A stretch of 64,000 nucleotides of DNA from assembly GCF_030848805.1 (NCBI RefSeq), contig NC_092358.1:12874433-12938432 (forward strand), written 5' to 3'. Below, one piece after another: positions 1 through 9,678 of the stretch. The position numbers were made by a program, and so were the translations under genes. Origin of the DNA: Temnothorax longispinosus (Eukaryota; Arthropoda; Insecta; Hymenoptera; Formicidae). The notes below the pieces were generated by a model that was not told the origin of the DNA, ran no database searches, and was given only the letters and a program-made list of their open reading frames with translations. Numbering within the stretch: position 1 is the stretch's first letter; each line of letters begins with the position of its first letter.

Positions 1-164
1 AGGTACATATTGCGAATCGTCTGCAAGCGCAGGTGGCAGTGGACTTTGCATCCTCTACAACTCTTGCGTGAACGTCACGGTCGAATATCCGGAGAAAGCG
101 GAAGAACTATGTCAGACCAATACGACTCTTTACAAAACCGAGCGAGTGGACACGGTGGATATAG
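1..164 (+). CDS. Integrin beta subunit, stalk exon (partial at window edge)
   Basis: Open in the frame starting at base 2; the exon continues off the left edge. It encodes a cysteine-containing stretch (YCESSASAGG, then LCILYNSCVNVTVEY, then EELCQTNTTLY) typical of the last EGF module and beta-tail domain of an integrin beta chain, which lies outside the cell just above the membrane. It ends one base into a codon at a GT donor (165-166). That base plus AT from the next exon at 284 makes Asp and keeps the frame. The three following exons identify the gene. Seen: frame, cysteines, donor. Inferred: integrin identity, from the linked tail exon. Confidence 0.72.
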
Positions 165-283
165 GTATACGCGCGATTTACGCTTGACGCAACCTACTTG
201 TTCTCTTTTCATATCGACGTCAAATATTTAAGCAGACATTTTACGAGTGTTTTCGAGAAACATTTAAAAGTATCTTTAAGCAG

Positions 284-396
284 ATGACGAGCACTACTGT
301 TTCGTGAGGACGGTACAAGATAGAACTGTCTGCAACATACCTTACATATACGAATTTCAACCGGATAAAACGGTTATTTTGAGAATCGCCGACAAG
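284..396 (+). CDS. Integrin beta subunit, beta-tail domain exon
   Basis: A 113-nt exon between an acceptor ending CTTTAAGCAG and a donor GTACAG. It reads DEHYCFVRTVQDRTVCN, then IPYIYEFQPDKTVILRIADK, with two cysteines as expected for the membrane-proximal beta-tail domain. Entry phase matches the exon ending at 164, and it leaves in phase 0 into the membrane exon at 522. It has no ATG of its own and is below common ORF length cut-offs, so a single-ORF scan misses it. Confidence 0.7.
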
Positions 397-521
397 GTAC
401 AGCGCAAATATAATAGACCTATAAATCTAATTATTATTAACTTATAAACTATATATAGTATTTAATCGTAAAATATAATAAAATTTCCCTTATGAATCTC
501 TAATTTTCCTGAATCTTATAG

Positions 522-613
522 ACTTGCCGCACGCTGATGCACGCCGCGTTCATTCCGGGAATCGTCTTCGGCGCCGTATTGCTACTCGGGATTACAGGCT
601 TATTAATATGGAA
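522..613 (+). CDS. Integrin beta subunit, transmembrane exon
   Basis: Acceptor CTTATAG, donor GTAAGT. The exon reads TCRTLMHAA followed by FIPGIVFGAVLLLGITGLLI and WK. The uninterrupted hydrophobic run of about 20 residues ending in Trp-Lys is the classic integrin beta membrane helix with its Lys at the inner face. It ends two bases into the Lys codon, completed by the G at 747. This exon anchors the receptor; the next carries the cytoplasmic signalling motifs. Confidence 0.82.
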
Positions 614-746
614 GTAAGTAACCGCTTTCTCACAAAAAACCGTTTAAAATAGTCATTGTTTAAAATAGAGCTATAAAAAGTTGTGTCGGATATTAATTAT
701 ACGTATAATATATGCTATAAGCGTAAAACGAATTCTTTCATCGTAG

Positions 747-891
747 GTCTTGGACTTCGATGCAAGATCGTAGAGAATACGCGAAATTTGAGCAGGAACG
801 ACAAAAGACGGTTTACGCTTTAGACGAGAATCCGCTTTTCCGTCCAGCCACTACTCGCTTTAGAGTGCCTTCCATGTACAAGGACGATTGA
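747..891 (+). CDS. Integrin beta subunit, cytoplasmic tail exon with stop (beta-nu-like)
   Basis: Last coding exon, acceptor TCATCGTAG, stop TGA at 889-891. The tail reads SWTSMQDRREYAKFEQER, then QKTVYALDENPLF, then RPATTRFRVPSMYKDD. DRREYAKFE is the conserved membrane-proximal integrin beta motif that binds talin and kindlin partners. NPLF stands where NPxY/F motifs recruit PTB-domain proteins. Only one NPx(Y/F) is present, and the RFRVPSM ending resembles the divergent insect beta-nu subunit more than beta-PS, which has two such motifs. Integrin beta is nearly certain; the beta-nu assignment is a judgement from memory of family features. Confidence 0.85.
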
Positions 892-1003
892 AAATAATAA
901 CTATTATGCGTAAAAGCAAACGCGTATATTATAATTGTTAATGGTTTATTTCGCTGTTGTTGTAAATATAACAGTCATATGTTTAGAATTTGTAAATACA
1001 TCT

Positions 1004-1009
1004 AATAAA
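1004..1009 (+). promoter_or_regulatory. Polyadenylation signal of the integrin gene
   Basis: AATAAA lies 113 bases after the integrin stop and is followed by GTGTGCC-type sequence. It is the first canonical hexamer downstream and is the probable 3' end signal. The neighbouring MORN gene ends on the other strand at 1302, so the genes converge with about 400 bases between their stop codons. Confidence 0.55.
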
Positions 1010-1301
1010 AAGTGTGCCATAAGTTAATTTTTACTTAACATTTCATATAATAATTGCGCGATTATAATTGTGATTTACATTAACTTCATCAACGTCGAAC
1101 AGAGGAAGAGGAGTTTTCTTCCGAAGATTCTCTATATATTTCGTTCCAAAACTGATTAGCAGTTGTAAACGTAACATGCTGTATATAAATGACAAGAGTT
1201 CTTTTAACATAACTACAAATCTATGTAAAAAAAACTGTAATATTTTCGTCGATTCATAATTTTGTGCTTATACAAACGTTATCTGAAATCAGTGTAGTTG
1301 T

Positions 1302-1464
1302 CTATTTATATCCAAGCGGTTCCTTATAAACAATGTCTGAGATGGGCTTATTTCGGGACCATACCGACGTCAATGAGGACCCATCCGGAAAAATATATGT
1401 TCCTGTACCATTCATCATTCCATTCGCGTCAACATTCCCCTTATAGCGTGCATTATTATTGTAT
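1302..1464 (-). CDS. MORN-repeat protein, exon 3 (stop)
   Basis: Acceptor TTTTTTTACAAG, then YNNNARYKGNVDANG, MMNGTGTYIFPDGS (third MORN repeat), SLTSVWSRNKP, and an end in KEPLGYK with stop TAG at 1304-1302. Joined to exons 1 and 2, the protein is 133 residues with three MORN-type repeats and no signal peptide or membrane segment. An upstream in-frame ATG at 1526 lies in intron 2 and is not needed. This fits a small MORN2/MORN5-sized protein. The family is clear, the orthologue is not. Confidence 0.66.
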
Positions 1465-1563
1465 CTTGTAAAAAAATAGACATTATTACCATATATACGC
1501 TTTTTTAGAATTGTTATGAGAATCACATTCTGTTATGTCAAAACGATTCATTAAATTAGTCAC

Positions 1564-1651
1564 CGAATGTAAAATTTATCGCTGCCAAATTTATCGTCAC
1601 ACCATTTACCGTCGTACACGTCGAAATTATCAGTTTTGTACACTCCCTCGT
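1564..1651 (-). CDS. MORN-repeat protein, exon 2
   Basis: An 88-nt minus-strand exon with acceptor CGATTTTTAG and donor GTGACT. In the phase left by exon 1 it reads EGVYKTDNFDVYDGKW, then CDDKFGSDKFYI. VYDGKW is the core of a second MORN repeat. It ends two bases into an Arg codon completed at 1464. The length arithmetic (2+84+2) matches both neighbours, which supports the three-exon model. It is too short to be found as an ORF. Confidence 0.58.
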
Positions 1652-1759
1652 CTAAAAATCGCGATATCAAATATGGATATATATATCAGTGCGTGACTCA
1701 CTGAGCCAGATAAAAAAATATTGGTAATCGCATAATCGCTAAATATACGAAATGTTAAC

Positions 1760-1910
1760 CTTGTTTAACTAAGGTGCGTCTGTCAACGTTTACTTGATAT
1801 TTTCCCTCGTAGCTGTCTCCGTTTTTAAAAGTAAATCTCGCAGTGCCGATTCCTACGTTCAAATTTTTGCTGTCAGTTGGTTTGGAGGTTTTCGAACTAT
1901 TTCGTTTCAT
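1760..1910 (-). CDS. MORN-repeat protein, exon 1 (start codon)
   Basis: ATG at 1910-1908 on the minus strand opens 50 codons beginning MKRNSSKTSKPTDSKN. They continue through NVGIGTARFTFKNGDSYEGK, a good MORN repeat (GxGxxxFxxGDxYEGxx). The exon ends one base into a codon at a GTTAAC donor; the competing donor inside CAAGTAAAC would give the wrong phase for exon 2. MORN repeats form an extended beta-hairpin ladder that binds lipids or partner proteins. Small MORN proteins are often ciliary or flagellar, but no specific role can be claimed here. Confidence 0.6.
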
Positions 1911-2692
1911 ATTGAAGAACTTTTTGTTTTTTTCTTCTATTTCTTTAATCTTCCGTGCAGAAACTTCTTTCGAGGATTATACATGTTAAAAACTTTTTAT
2001 TACGTCAAATACGCACAAGTATAATTTAACTCTCACTTTAAGAATCATTACATGATAACTGCGAGAAGTGAAAAGCTTTCGGCGTGTCGCGAAGCAGAAA
2101 GTAACGAAGTCGCAGTGAAAGTTAGTCTTTTCGTGTTATTAATCGCGTTTACGCACGAGAAACGATGCTACGTATTACGCCCGAAGAATTGCACGATTTC
2201 TAAGAAAATGATCGAATCCTTTCTTTTAAATCATTTAACCAATCGCTATATGATACCGTAATGAAAGCAAGAACGATCGTAGTGGTCAAAAGAAGCAAAT
2301 ATAGTATGTTTCTCAATGAAAACATTTTGACAAATTTCTGTATATAGGTACTTAACATCGTTCGTGCAAAAAGATCAAGTAAGATAAGTGGAATTTATTA
2401 CGTCTTCTTGTGTTGTAAAGTACAAAATACATGACATAACAGGTACAAAATGGTTATGCAACATACCGTAACACGTATGTATTTTAATTATTTCACCTTT
2501 GCAAAGGTAAATAAATTACGGCATTGTATAAGGATTAATCAAAATGTTTTAAACTAAAATCTATTGTATATATATTTATTGTAAAAATCTATTATTAAGA
2601 CAAATATAGAAATTGTATAATAAAAAAATTAATTTTTTATTTTCTTAGAAGAAGAGGAGATATTACAATGCTCTCAGCTTATAAAAGCAATA

Positions 2693-2742
<50 letters not shown>

Positions 2743-3329
2743 CGTGTAGTATCGAAAATAAGAGATAAGATTTTACAGTTTCAACATATATAGGTATTGC
2801 ATACGAATATTTCGTACATGGATATTTCGAAGATATTGTGATATGAATAATTTACCTGAAAGGTTTTTTTTGTTCCTGATATGGAAACTTTGCGTTTACA
2901 TATTATTAAAATAAACTTTACATATTACACATGTTACACACTCTGACATCCTTATATCAATCAAATATAATATCGGTTGAATGAGCGATATTACATAATT
3001 TATTACTTAAAATTACGCTTTGGAAAACTGAAGCTTAAACCACGCGCAAATTGCATTATACATCAATCATAAGTAAATTTGTTCAGCATACAATAATATA
3101 CATTATTCTTATAACGTAAATATCTCTTACAATATTATATAAAATAACGGATAGAAGAAAAACAAAATCTTTACAAATTCTGTAAAATTATTAAACAGTT
3201 TGTTTAATTAACATTACGGTAACATGTTTCTACAATGTAGCATCAAATTACAAATACTCTAATGTTACTTTTATACCTAGTACTGACATCATTTACAAGT
3301 TCAGTATCACATTTTTCCACCATATATAC
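1911..3329. other. AT-rich intergenic stretch
   Basis: 5' flank of the MORN gene followed by AT-rich sequence. Short ORFs (for example 2052-2261) have no recognisable domain. The only structured piece is the (AT)n run at about 2697-2735. No transposon end or RNA gene was recognised. Confidence 0.5.
2697..2735. repeat. (AT)n microsatellite
   Basis: About 19 uninterrupted AT dinucleotides in an AT-rich intergenic region. Confidence 0.9.
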
Positions 3330-3545
3330 CTATTTATTATATTTTTTCATGTAAAAAAGGTAAAACTTTACGCCAAAGACCGCAAAAGTAGCTTCAGGTT
3401 CATTGATCTTGTTTTTACTAAGATCCACATTCAGCGTTATGAAATTAGGTACTATAAAACTTCCATAGACGCAAAACATAGGATTACCGTAGGAATCGCT
3501 ATTACGAAATGCTGTTACTGTTACATATGCATGTCTTCCACGCCT
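3330..3545 (-). CDS. Unknown gene, probable terminal coding exon
   Basis: Minus-strand open stretch of 71 codons after a strong acceptor (TTATTTTAATTCAG), ending at TAG 3332-3330. It reads RRGRHAYVTVTAFRNSDSYG, then NPMFCVYGSFIVPNFITLNV, then DLSKNKINEPEATFAVFGVK and FYLFYMKKYNK. Its balanced, beta-rich composition is unlike the surrounding AT-rich noise and unlike any nearby transposon. I do not recognise the family. Earlier exons would lie at higher coordinates: a candidate open segment at about 3765-3860 (FSDWQVNRLLEERRSS) and the ORF at 4061-4246 are on the same strand. Confidence 0.4.
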   Translation of the reverse strand, partial: RRGRHAYVTVTAFRNSDSYGNPMFCVYGSFIVPNFITLNVDLSKNKINEPEATFAVFGVKFYLFYMKKYNK

Positions 3546-4060
3546 CTGAATTAAAATAAGTATAACGCACTCTGCTTAGGGAGGAATTCAATTTTGCGCA
3601 ATATTAAGCAAAGACTGCACTTCTAAGTGTATCAACACGATTTCGAAACAATTCGTAATTATCGCGAAATCGTCACGTATGTGAAAGCTTTTTATGTTGT
3701 ACTAACAACATAAAATGTTGTAAGTCATACAATCAAAAGCAAAGATACTGTCCAGTTCTGGTAAGATTAAAATGCATTTGCACCGAGCTTCTCCTCTCTT
3801 CTAGCAATCGATTGACCTGCCAGTCGCTGAAGGCACTACGAAAAGAAACTTGAAGAGAGAGAAACTCTGTGCAAGTACATTTCTACTCGTCAAAATTGAT
3901 AGTATTTTTGTTTATATTTCCCATCCACCGAAATAATTGAAAAGATCGAAACACAAAGAACCAAAGGCCAACGCTGCATGGTTGCAAGATAGAGACGCGA
4001 TATAGGAAGAGACAAAATATATTCTAGACCGATAATAAAACCGTGACGGAGCAAGAAAGT

Positions 4061-4246
4061 TTAAGGCTTTCTTTCGGAGCTGGATATACGTCTGGCTAAT
4101 TGTTGATGGATGGTCGCGCTGTTCGGATCCTTTGATGGCGGTACGGTACATTCCTCTTCCGCGACAGTTGCAGTTCTAGTTGCAGCTATAAACTTGCTAT
4201 CTTCGTGGCCGGGCGAAGCGTCTCTGACTAACCCACGAAGAAACAT
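4061..4246 (-). CDS. Hypothetical minus-strand ORF, possible first exon of the same unknown gene
   Basis: 61 codons from ATG 4246 to TAA: MFLRGLVRDASPGHEDSKF, IAATRTATVAEEEC, TVPPSKDPNSATIHQQLARR, ISSSERKP. The local base composition is richer in G+C than its surroundings. A possible donor (GTATAT) lies just before the C-terminal SSSERKP part. The opposite strand is also open here (4110-4349), so openness alone is weak evidence. No family recognised. Confidence 0.25.
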   Translation of the reverse strand: MFLRGLVRDASPGHEDSKFIAATRTATVAEEECTVPPSKDPNSATIHQQLARRISSSERKP

Positions 4247-4377
4247 AGCGACGCATGGCCATGGAAATATCCTACGTTTTATCGATTATGCAGTTTTTTT
4301 GTATGAGCGGCTAAATAATAATGAAATAACAATTTACTTACCATTTTAGAGTAAGCAGAATTTGTAAGTAGCCCGGA

Positions 4378-5028
4378 ATGATGGTATATTTCTCGTTACA
4401 CCTCATCGCCATTATTATTCTATCAGCTACAGCATTTGGACTTAGAGTTGGGATATATCTAAATTTCAAATATACTTTTTATAATGAGCTTGTAGTATGT
4501 TCAAAATTTTTTGATCAAATATTTCAAAAATTTTATAGAATATTTTCTAATGTGATCAAATATAAAGAGAAAAGTGAACAGAATAGAAACAAATTTTTGC
4601 ACACATTATTGTGTAAAAACATGTCAAAACCAGAATTATAAACAAATTTATCAATATAAATATAAAAAATACATATAGGTATATAATATATACATATACA
4701 CATAAATTTATATTGATGTTATTTATTTATATTTATATATTATTAAAAGGATACAAATAATATGTTAATTTATAAATTAATACGCTTCTAGATAATTTTT
4801 TGAAATTTTTAGAACATTTGATTAATTTGATATATTTATTGTATTAATCACAAATATCATAAAATGTTATCTACCTTGATTGAACGTCGTCGAACATACC
4901 AGTACTGCGGATGAAATAAGGACATACGACTGTTGTGTTGATATCGTATCCTTCGTACTAGAGCAGGATGGAGTAAAAATGAGTTTATTGATTAGTCAAG
5001 AATACGCAGGTAAGTACGATTCTAGTAA
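4378..5028. other. AT-rich region with one exon-like open segment
   Basis: Mostly AT-rich. At about 4880-5009 on the + strand an open segment (VVEHTSTADEIRTYDC, VDIVSFVLEQDGVKM, SLLISQEYAG) ends at a consensus GTAAGT donor, which is exon-like. I find no clear acceptor and no recognisable family. Sequence right after the donor recurs inverted at 9530-9606, so this may be the edge of a repeat. Confidence 0.25.
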
Positions 5029-5680
5029 TTATAACGTGCCATCTCTCGTAGGTAGAGCGAGTTAAATTGAATAGAAAAGTCCTTTACCGTTTTGTAAATC
5101 TCCATAATTAATGATAAATTAATTAATAAAGATCTGCAAATCAGCGTGTGTCCACGCAATTCGACGAGAAGAGACAGCCTAGCGTTAAGGTCTCCGCGCA
5201 AACAAAAATATAAGGAACAAGGAACAGATATTAGCGAATAGCGATTAGGACTAAGGTATTAGAAATAAAGCTGACAGGCAACAAAAACAGAGAATAACAC
5301 AAGCAATAGATTTTTAACTTGTAGGAAGCCATGTATCAATGCTACACCAGCTTTATTCCTGATTTTTTATTTCTAATCACTAATATTTGTTTTTTGTTCC
5401 TTAGATTTTTGATTGTGCGGGGGGGCTTTTATGGTTATTACGCGCGCGACGAGACATTAGGAGGAACACTCTGTATTAAACAATGATTATGCATGAACGC
5501 GTTATGACGCGTGATGCTGGACCTAACAATTGCACGCATAACAATCGTAAACTGGGATATCTCTTTTCGCCGAATCGTGAGGACGTATGCCGATTCGCGG
5601 ATTTCTATTAACCCTCGAAAGCCCCTACTCAGGGACCCCAACAAAATTTTGGAACTACGTTTGTGTGGAAGTATCATTTA

Positions 5681-6273
5681 AATTACAAAAAAAAAATGAT
5701 ATCTCTTTAAATTACAGCGCCAATTACAGAGAAAACATATATATTGCCTCAAAAAATAATTGTTGCACTACTTTGAAAAATCTTTAAATTGTGTTTTTTA
5801 ACAAGGGAATACAAGATATTTAAATACAAAGTTTACATGTGTATTTTTTAGTGGTCACAAAGAATTACAGAGGTAACAGTACAAAATAAAAATATTTTAT
5901 TAAAATACATAAATTTTTTTTGTAAAAAAACTTGGCGCTGCTAGTTATTTTTCGCGCTAATTATTTTTATTTATTGTTGTCCTTATTTATTTAAAATTTC
6001 GAGGTCTAGCAGCGCCAAGTTTTTTTACAAGAAAAATTTATGTATTTTAATAAAATATTTTTATTTTGTACTGTTACCTCTGTAATTCTTTGTGACCACT
6101 AAAAAATACACAGGTAAACTTTGTATTTAAATATCTTGTATTCTTTTGTTAAATTTAAACACAATTTAAAGATTTTTCAAAGTAGTGCAACAATTATTTT
6201 TTGAGGCAATATATATGTTCTCTCTGTAATTGGCGCTGTAATTTAAAGAGATATCATTTCTTTTTCGTAATTG
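5681..6273. repeat. Long hairpin of copy A (arms about 260 bp, loop about 60 bp)
   Basis: The left arm (AATTACAGCGCCAATTACAG onward to CTTGGCGCTGCTAG at 5944) is matched in reverse complement by 6006-6273 (CTAGCAGCGCCAAG to CTGTAATTGGCGCTGTAATT). Arms differ by scattered substitutions and small indels, so this is an old genomic palindrome and not a perfect copy artefact. The same arms flank the LINE insertion in copy B at 55265-55643 and 58636-59025. Confidence 0.85.
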
Positions 6274-8094
6274 TAATATATCACTTGAAGCGCGACTCTT
6301 CTTTTTGATAAGGTAACATAATTTTGTGATATGTCTTGATAGATCACTTAGGTTATAATTTTTCGGAAATAAAGATACTACTGCTTAGATTTTTTCGAGA
6401 TTTTTCGAGATATAAAGATTACGTCTACCACTTGTTACTTAAATTTTTTCGAGGTATAATACTACCACTTTTTTTTTTTCGACGCAACAACATATAGGTA
6501 CACTACTATGCGTGAACTTGGCGCCTTTTTTTACCTTTTTTTTAAAAAAGGTAATTTTGTACGGATATCACGCCTTTTTGTAGTATTACGCATTTTATAA
6601 ACAGTATGTACAGGGTAAAGCTATTTGGAGGTATAATACTACCACTTTGTTTTTTTCGAGGTAACAACATAACAGGGTAACAACATAATACATATACATT
6701 ACTATGCGTGTACTTGGGGTCTTTTTTTACCTTTTTTTTTAAAAGGTAATTTTGTACGGATATCACGCCTTTTTGTAGTGTTACGCATCTTAATCTTATA
6801 AACAATATATCTTATAATCTTATAAACAGTATATACAAGGTATGAAGCTAAAAGTGTTACGGACTATTATTTCTAAAGAAAACAATTTAATATTTTGCTT
6901 AGTTTTTTAAAAATAATAATCTGTAACCCTTTCAGCTGTACACCTTGTATATATTTTTCAATTTCAACATAAAACATAATCGCAATATAGCATGATTAAT
7001 GTTAATAAGTCGTTAACTGTAAAATTCTTTATTTATTTTTATTCGCGTGTCTTACTGAATGTTGTTCGCAACTGTATATGTACCGATATCTTCAGGTATC
7101 GATATTTTTGATAATTACAGATGGACACCTGTAACACGTGTCTGAAATTTACCCGATTTGTTTATTCTTTTATTCCCTTCAACTAATGGCAAATTAATTC
7201 TATTTGATAAAAGCAATTCTGTTAAATTTCTCATACATAACGCATCGTTTATAATTTTCTATTATAAATATTAAATAGTACGATATATATATATTCGTAC
7301 TCACATCCTTGGAAATTATTTCGAGAATTCGAGCGAATGTCACAACTAGATAAAATTATCTTTCATATTTTGACAGTTGAGTAGGAACATATTTAAGTTA
7401 GCGAAAAATGATTCTCTGAAACCGCACGTGTGTGTGTAAATAATTCAGTAGAAAATATATAATCTTCATTTCAAAATACATTTGCACACTACGTACCAAA
7501 AATATATAATATGATAACGTAGTTTTTGCTATTCAATTGATTGAATTTCAGAAAAGAAAAATATTTAAAAGTATATAACTATGTCAGTCAATAAAGAGAC
7601 ATAGACGCAAATTGAATCATATATATTTAATTGCCTGCTCATTAAATATAAAATGCAAACACATAGAAATTGTATATTTTTCTATACTTAAATGCAATAG
7701 GAAGAAATAATTAAACAAGTATCCTTGCATAGGAATATTGTGCATAATTTTTACAAAACAGAGATTCGCGCAATTAAGATATATAATAAAATTAATAACG
7801 ATTCTATAAATCTTAGTTATACGACATGATCTTTTTAATTATGAAACTTACAAACTAACGGAAAAAGATTGGTATCCTAAATCGAAAACAAATTATGTGT
7901 ACACATAATAAAAATTGTATGAATTAAAATTATGTGTATACACATAATAAAAATGCGGAATTATTTTTGTCAGACATAATTTTAATTCATCCAATTTTTA
8001 TTAGACATAATTTTAATTCGTCCAATTTTTATTATGTCTAGACATAATTTTAATTCAGCGAATTTTTATTATGTCATGACATAATTTTAATTCT

Positions 8095-8664
8095 GCCACT
8101 AGGGAATTTGTAAGTCGATTCTTATGAATCAAGCTTGAATTCGATGTCTAGGTGTCCCAGGTTGCCGATGACGAGGTCCACATAGTGCGCTCCATAGTTT
8201 TCGGTATCCAGGTGTATTAATACCTTGAATTCGATGTCCACGTGTTCCAGGTTGCCGATGACGGGTTCCAGATAGTGCGCTTTATAGTTTTCGGTGTCCA
8301 GATGTAATAATACGTTGAATTCGATGTCTAGGTGTCCCACGTTGCCGATGACGAGGTCCACATAGTGCGCTCCGTAGTTTTCGGTGTCTACGTGTATTAA
8401 TACCTCGAATTCGATATCTACGTGTCCTACATTCAGATTTAAAGTTATTAATACACCTAGACACCAAAAACTACGAAGCGCACTATGTGGACCTCGTCAT
8501 CGGCAACCTGGGACACGTAGACATCGAATTCGAGGTATTATTACACCTAGACACCGAAAACTATGAAGCGCACTATCTGGACCTCGTCATCGGCAACCTG
8601 GGATACCTAGACATTGAATTCAAGCTTGATTCATAAGAATCGACTTAAAAATTCCCTAGCGGCA
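8095..8664. repeat. Palindromic 90-bp repeat cassette, copy A
   Basis: Boundaries are GCCACTAGGGAATTTG on the left and AATTCCCTAGCGGC on the right, inverted to each other. Inside, about three 90-bp units run in one orientation to about 8430. After a short asymmetric centre (TACATTCAGATTTAAAGTT) about two units run in the opposite orientation. Each arm is open when read outward from the centre, encoding 30-residue units that begin HLDTENYGAHY and end GHLDIEFKVLI, and stops just past a common EFKLDS ending. Unit spacing is exactly 90 where measured (8181 to 8361 spans two units). Confidence 0.8.
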
Positions 8665-8972
8665 CTTTCTGCCAAGCGTAGAGAACCTTCTTTTCCGTTG
8701 ACTCAATATTTATATATATACCTAATTTACCTAAATAGAAATCTTCCTCCTGACCGATAAGTCTATCGACCTAATTTCGAAATACGCGCGCGATATCGAA
8801 ACTGGCGATACCTGCGCCGCCAGCGTCGAAAAAGTGAAAGGGACGTTTCTCCGATAATCATAATAATATTGAGACGTCGGCGTTAGGAGGAGGAGTATCT
8901 TAAAAATAAATTTTCACATTTGGACTTTGCGTCGCAATATCTCCGCTCGTAGGGCACGTAGCGGAATATTAT

Positions 8973-9093
8973 GGCTGCATTCGAGGAGCGCGCTATTAGC
9001 GCTATTGCATCATTCTGTCTTTATCGCTCATCAGGTGTAAAACAAGGATAGAAAAAGCAAATAGCGCTAATAGCGCGCTCCCCGAATCCAGCC
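8973..9093. mobile_element. Small MITE with 3-bp TSD (inserted in fold-back copy A)
   Basis: 121 bp with inverted ends GGCTGCATTCG.AGGAGCGCGC and GGCTGGATTCGGGGAGCGCG. It is flanked by TAT on both sides. The two homologous sites in copy B (near 52980 and 54645) lack it and read straight through ATTATGAGAG or ATTATAAGAG, so the insertion and its 3-bp duplication are seen directly. A sister copy lies at 63642-63761. Short TIRs beginning GG and a 3-bp duplication fit a PIF/Harbinger-type MITE. Confidence 0.8.
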
Positions 9094-9614
9094 TATAAGA
9101 GAAACCCCCCCCCCCCCTAATTGGACCCCAAGCTATCGATCAAGCCTACTTAGAACTTGATCCGTTCACTCGTTATCGAGATCTCAACATCTCGGGTACT
9201 CGCAACCCGTCGCGTCGCGTAAAAGAGTCACGGTCGGTCTCGCTCCGCGTGTACTTGGCGCGAGACACTACCGTGTTTCTTGATACTTTTTAATGCGTAT
9301 TTTTTGGGTAATATTTTTTTAAACAAATTCTGCGATTACCATCATAATTCTCAGAAAATTTACGATCGATTGGAAAAAAATAAAATAAATTATAATACAT
9401 TGATGTTTTCGGAACTTATGAGCGAAAACTGGCTGAGGTTCTCCAGACCTCAGTGTGGCTTACAGATATGCAAAAAATAAGTGGCCTGCGCGAGGGTTAA
9501 TGTCTTATTATTTATTATAGGTATTGCCATAATCACAAAATGGTAAAGGACTTTTTATTCAGTTTAATCTGCTCTACCTCTTACCCATGAGAGGTGGCAC
9601 GGTATTTACCAGAC

Positions 9615-9618
<4 letters not shown>

Positions 9619-9658
<40 letters not shown>

Positions 9659-9678
9659 GGCGCGCGCGCGTGCGTGCG
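9619..9678. repeat. (GT)n microsatellite grading into (GC)n
   Basis: Runs of TG dinucleotides from about 9619 to 9653, then GCGCGGGCGCGCGCGCG and GTGCGTGC. The 9679-10171 stretch after it is unassigned and contains no credible gene. Confidence 0.9.

Larger units (their letters stand above)
5681..9287 (+). mobile_element. Fold-back element, copy A
   Basis: Order: a 0.6 kb hairpin (5681-6273); 6280-6830 with repeated 'TACCTTTTTT...AAAAGGTAA' motifs; an AT-rich linker; a palindromic 90-bp repeat cassette (8095-8664); and a terminal block (8665-9287) with a poly-C run and the end palindrome GAGACACTACCGTGTTTC. The same order appears inverted at 52793-59194 (copy B). Copy A ends in TTTCTTGATAC, matching TATCAAGA.. 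at the start of B. The 90-bp cassette is the only substantial coding potential. Long inverted arms with internal tandem repeats resemble FB/Galileo fold-back transposons; a terminal short palindrome also occurs in Helitron-like elements. Confidence 0.6.
5029..9606. mobile_element. Composite repeat block bounded by inverted flanks
   Basis: The sequence at 5029-5098 (GTGCCATCTCTCGTA, then AAGTCCTTTACC) recurs in reverse complement at about 9530-9606. The two flanks bracket the fold-back element at 5681-9287. They could be ends of an older host element into which the fold-back inserted, or two independent copies of one MITE. No transposase ORF remains. Unassigned material inside: 5100-5680, which includes a G run at 5419-5425, and the AT-rich 6840-8090. 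Confidence 0.4.

Noticed and set aside
10..231. 73-codon ATG-started ORF at the left edge
   Set aside because: Wrong frame: the integrin stalk frame starts at base 2 and splices at 164 with matching phases in three following exons.
8095..8664. CRISPR-like regular repeats
   Set aside because: Units are contiguous 90-mers without unique spacers, inverted around a centre, in eukaryotic DNA.
9019..9045. Possible hairpin RNA in the GCTATT-rich segment
   Set aside because: Explained by the TIRs of the small MITE at 8973-9093.
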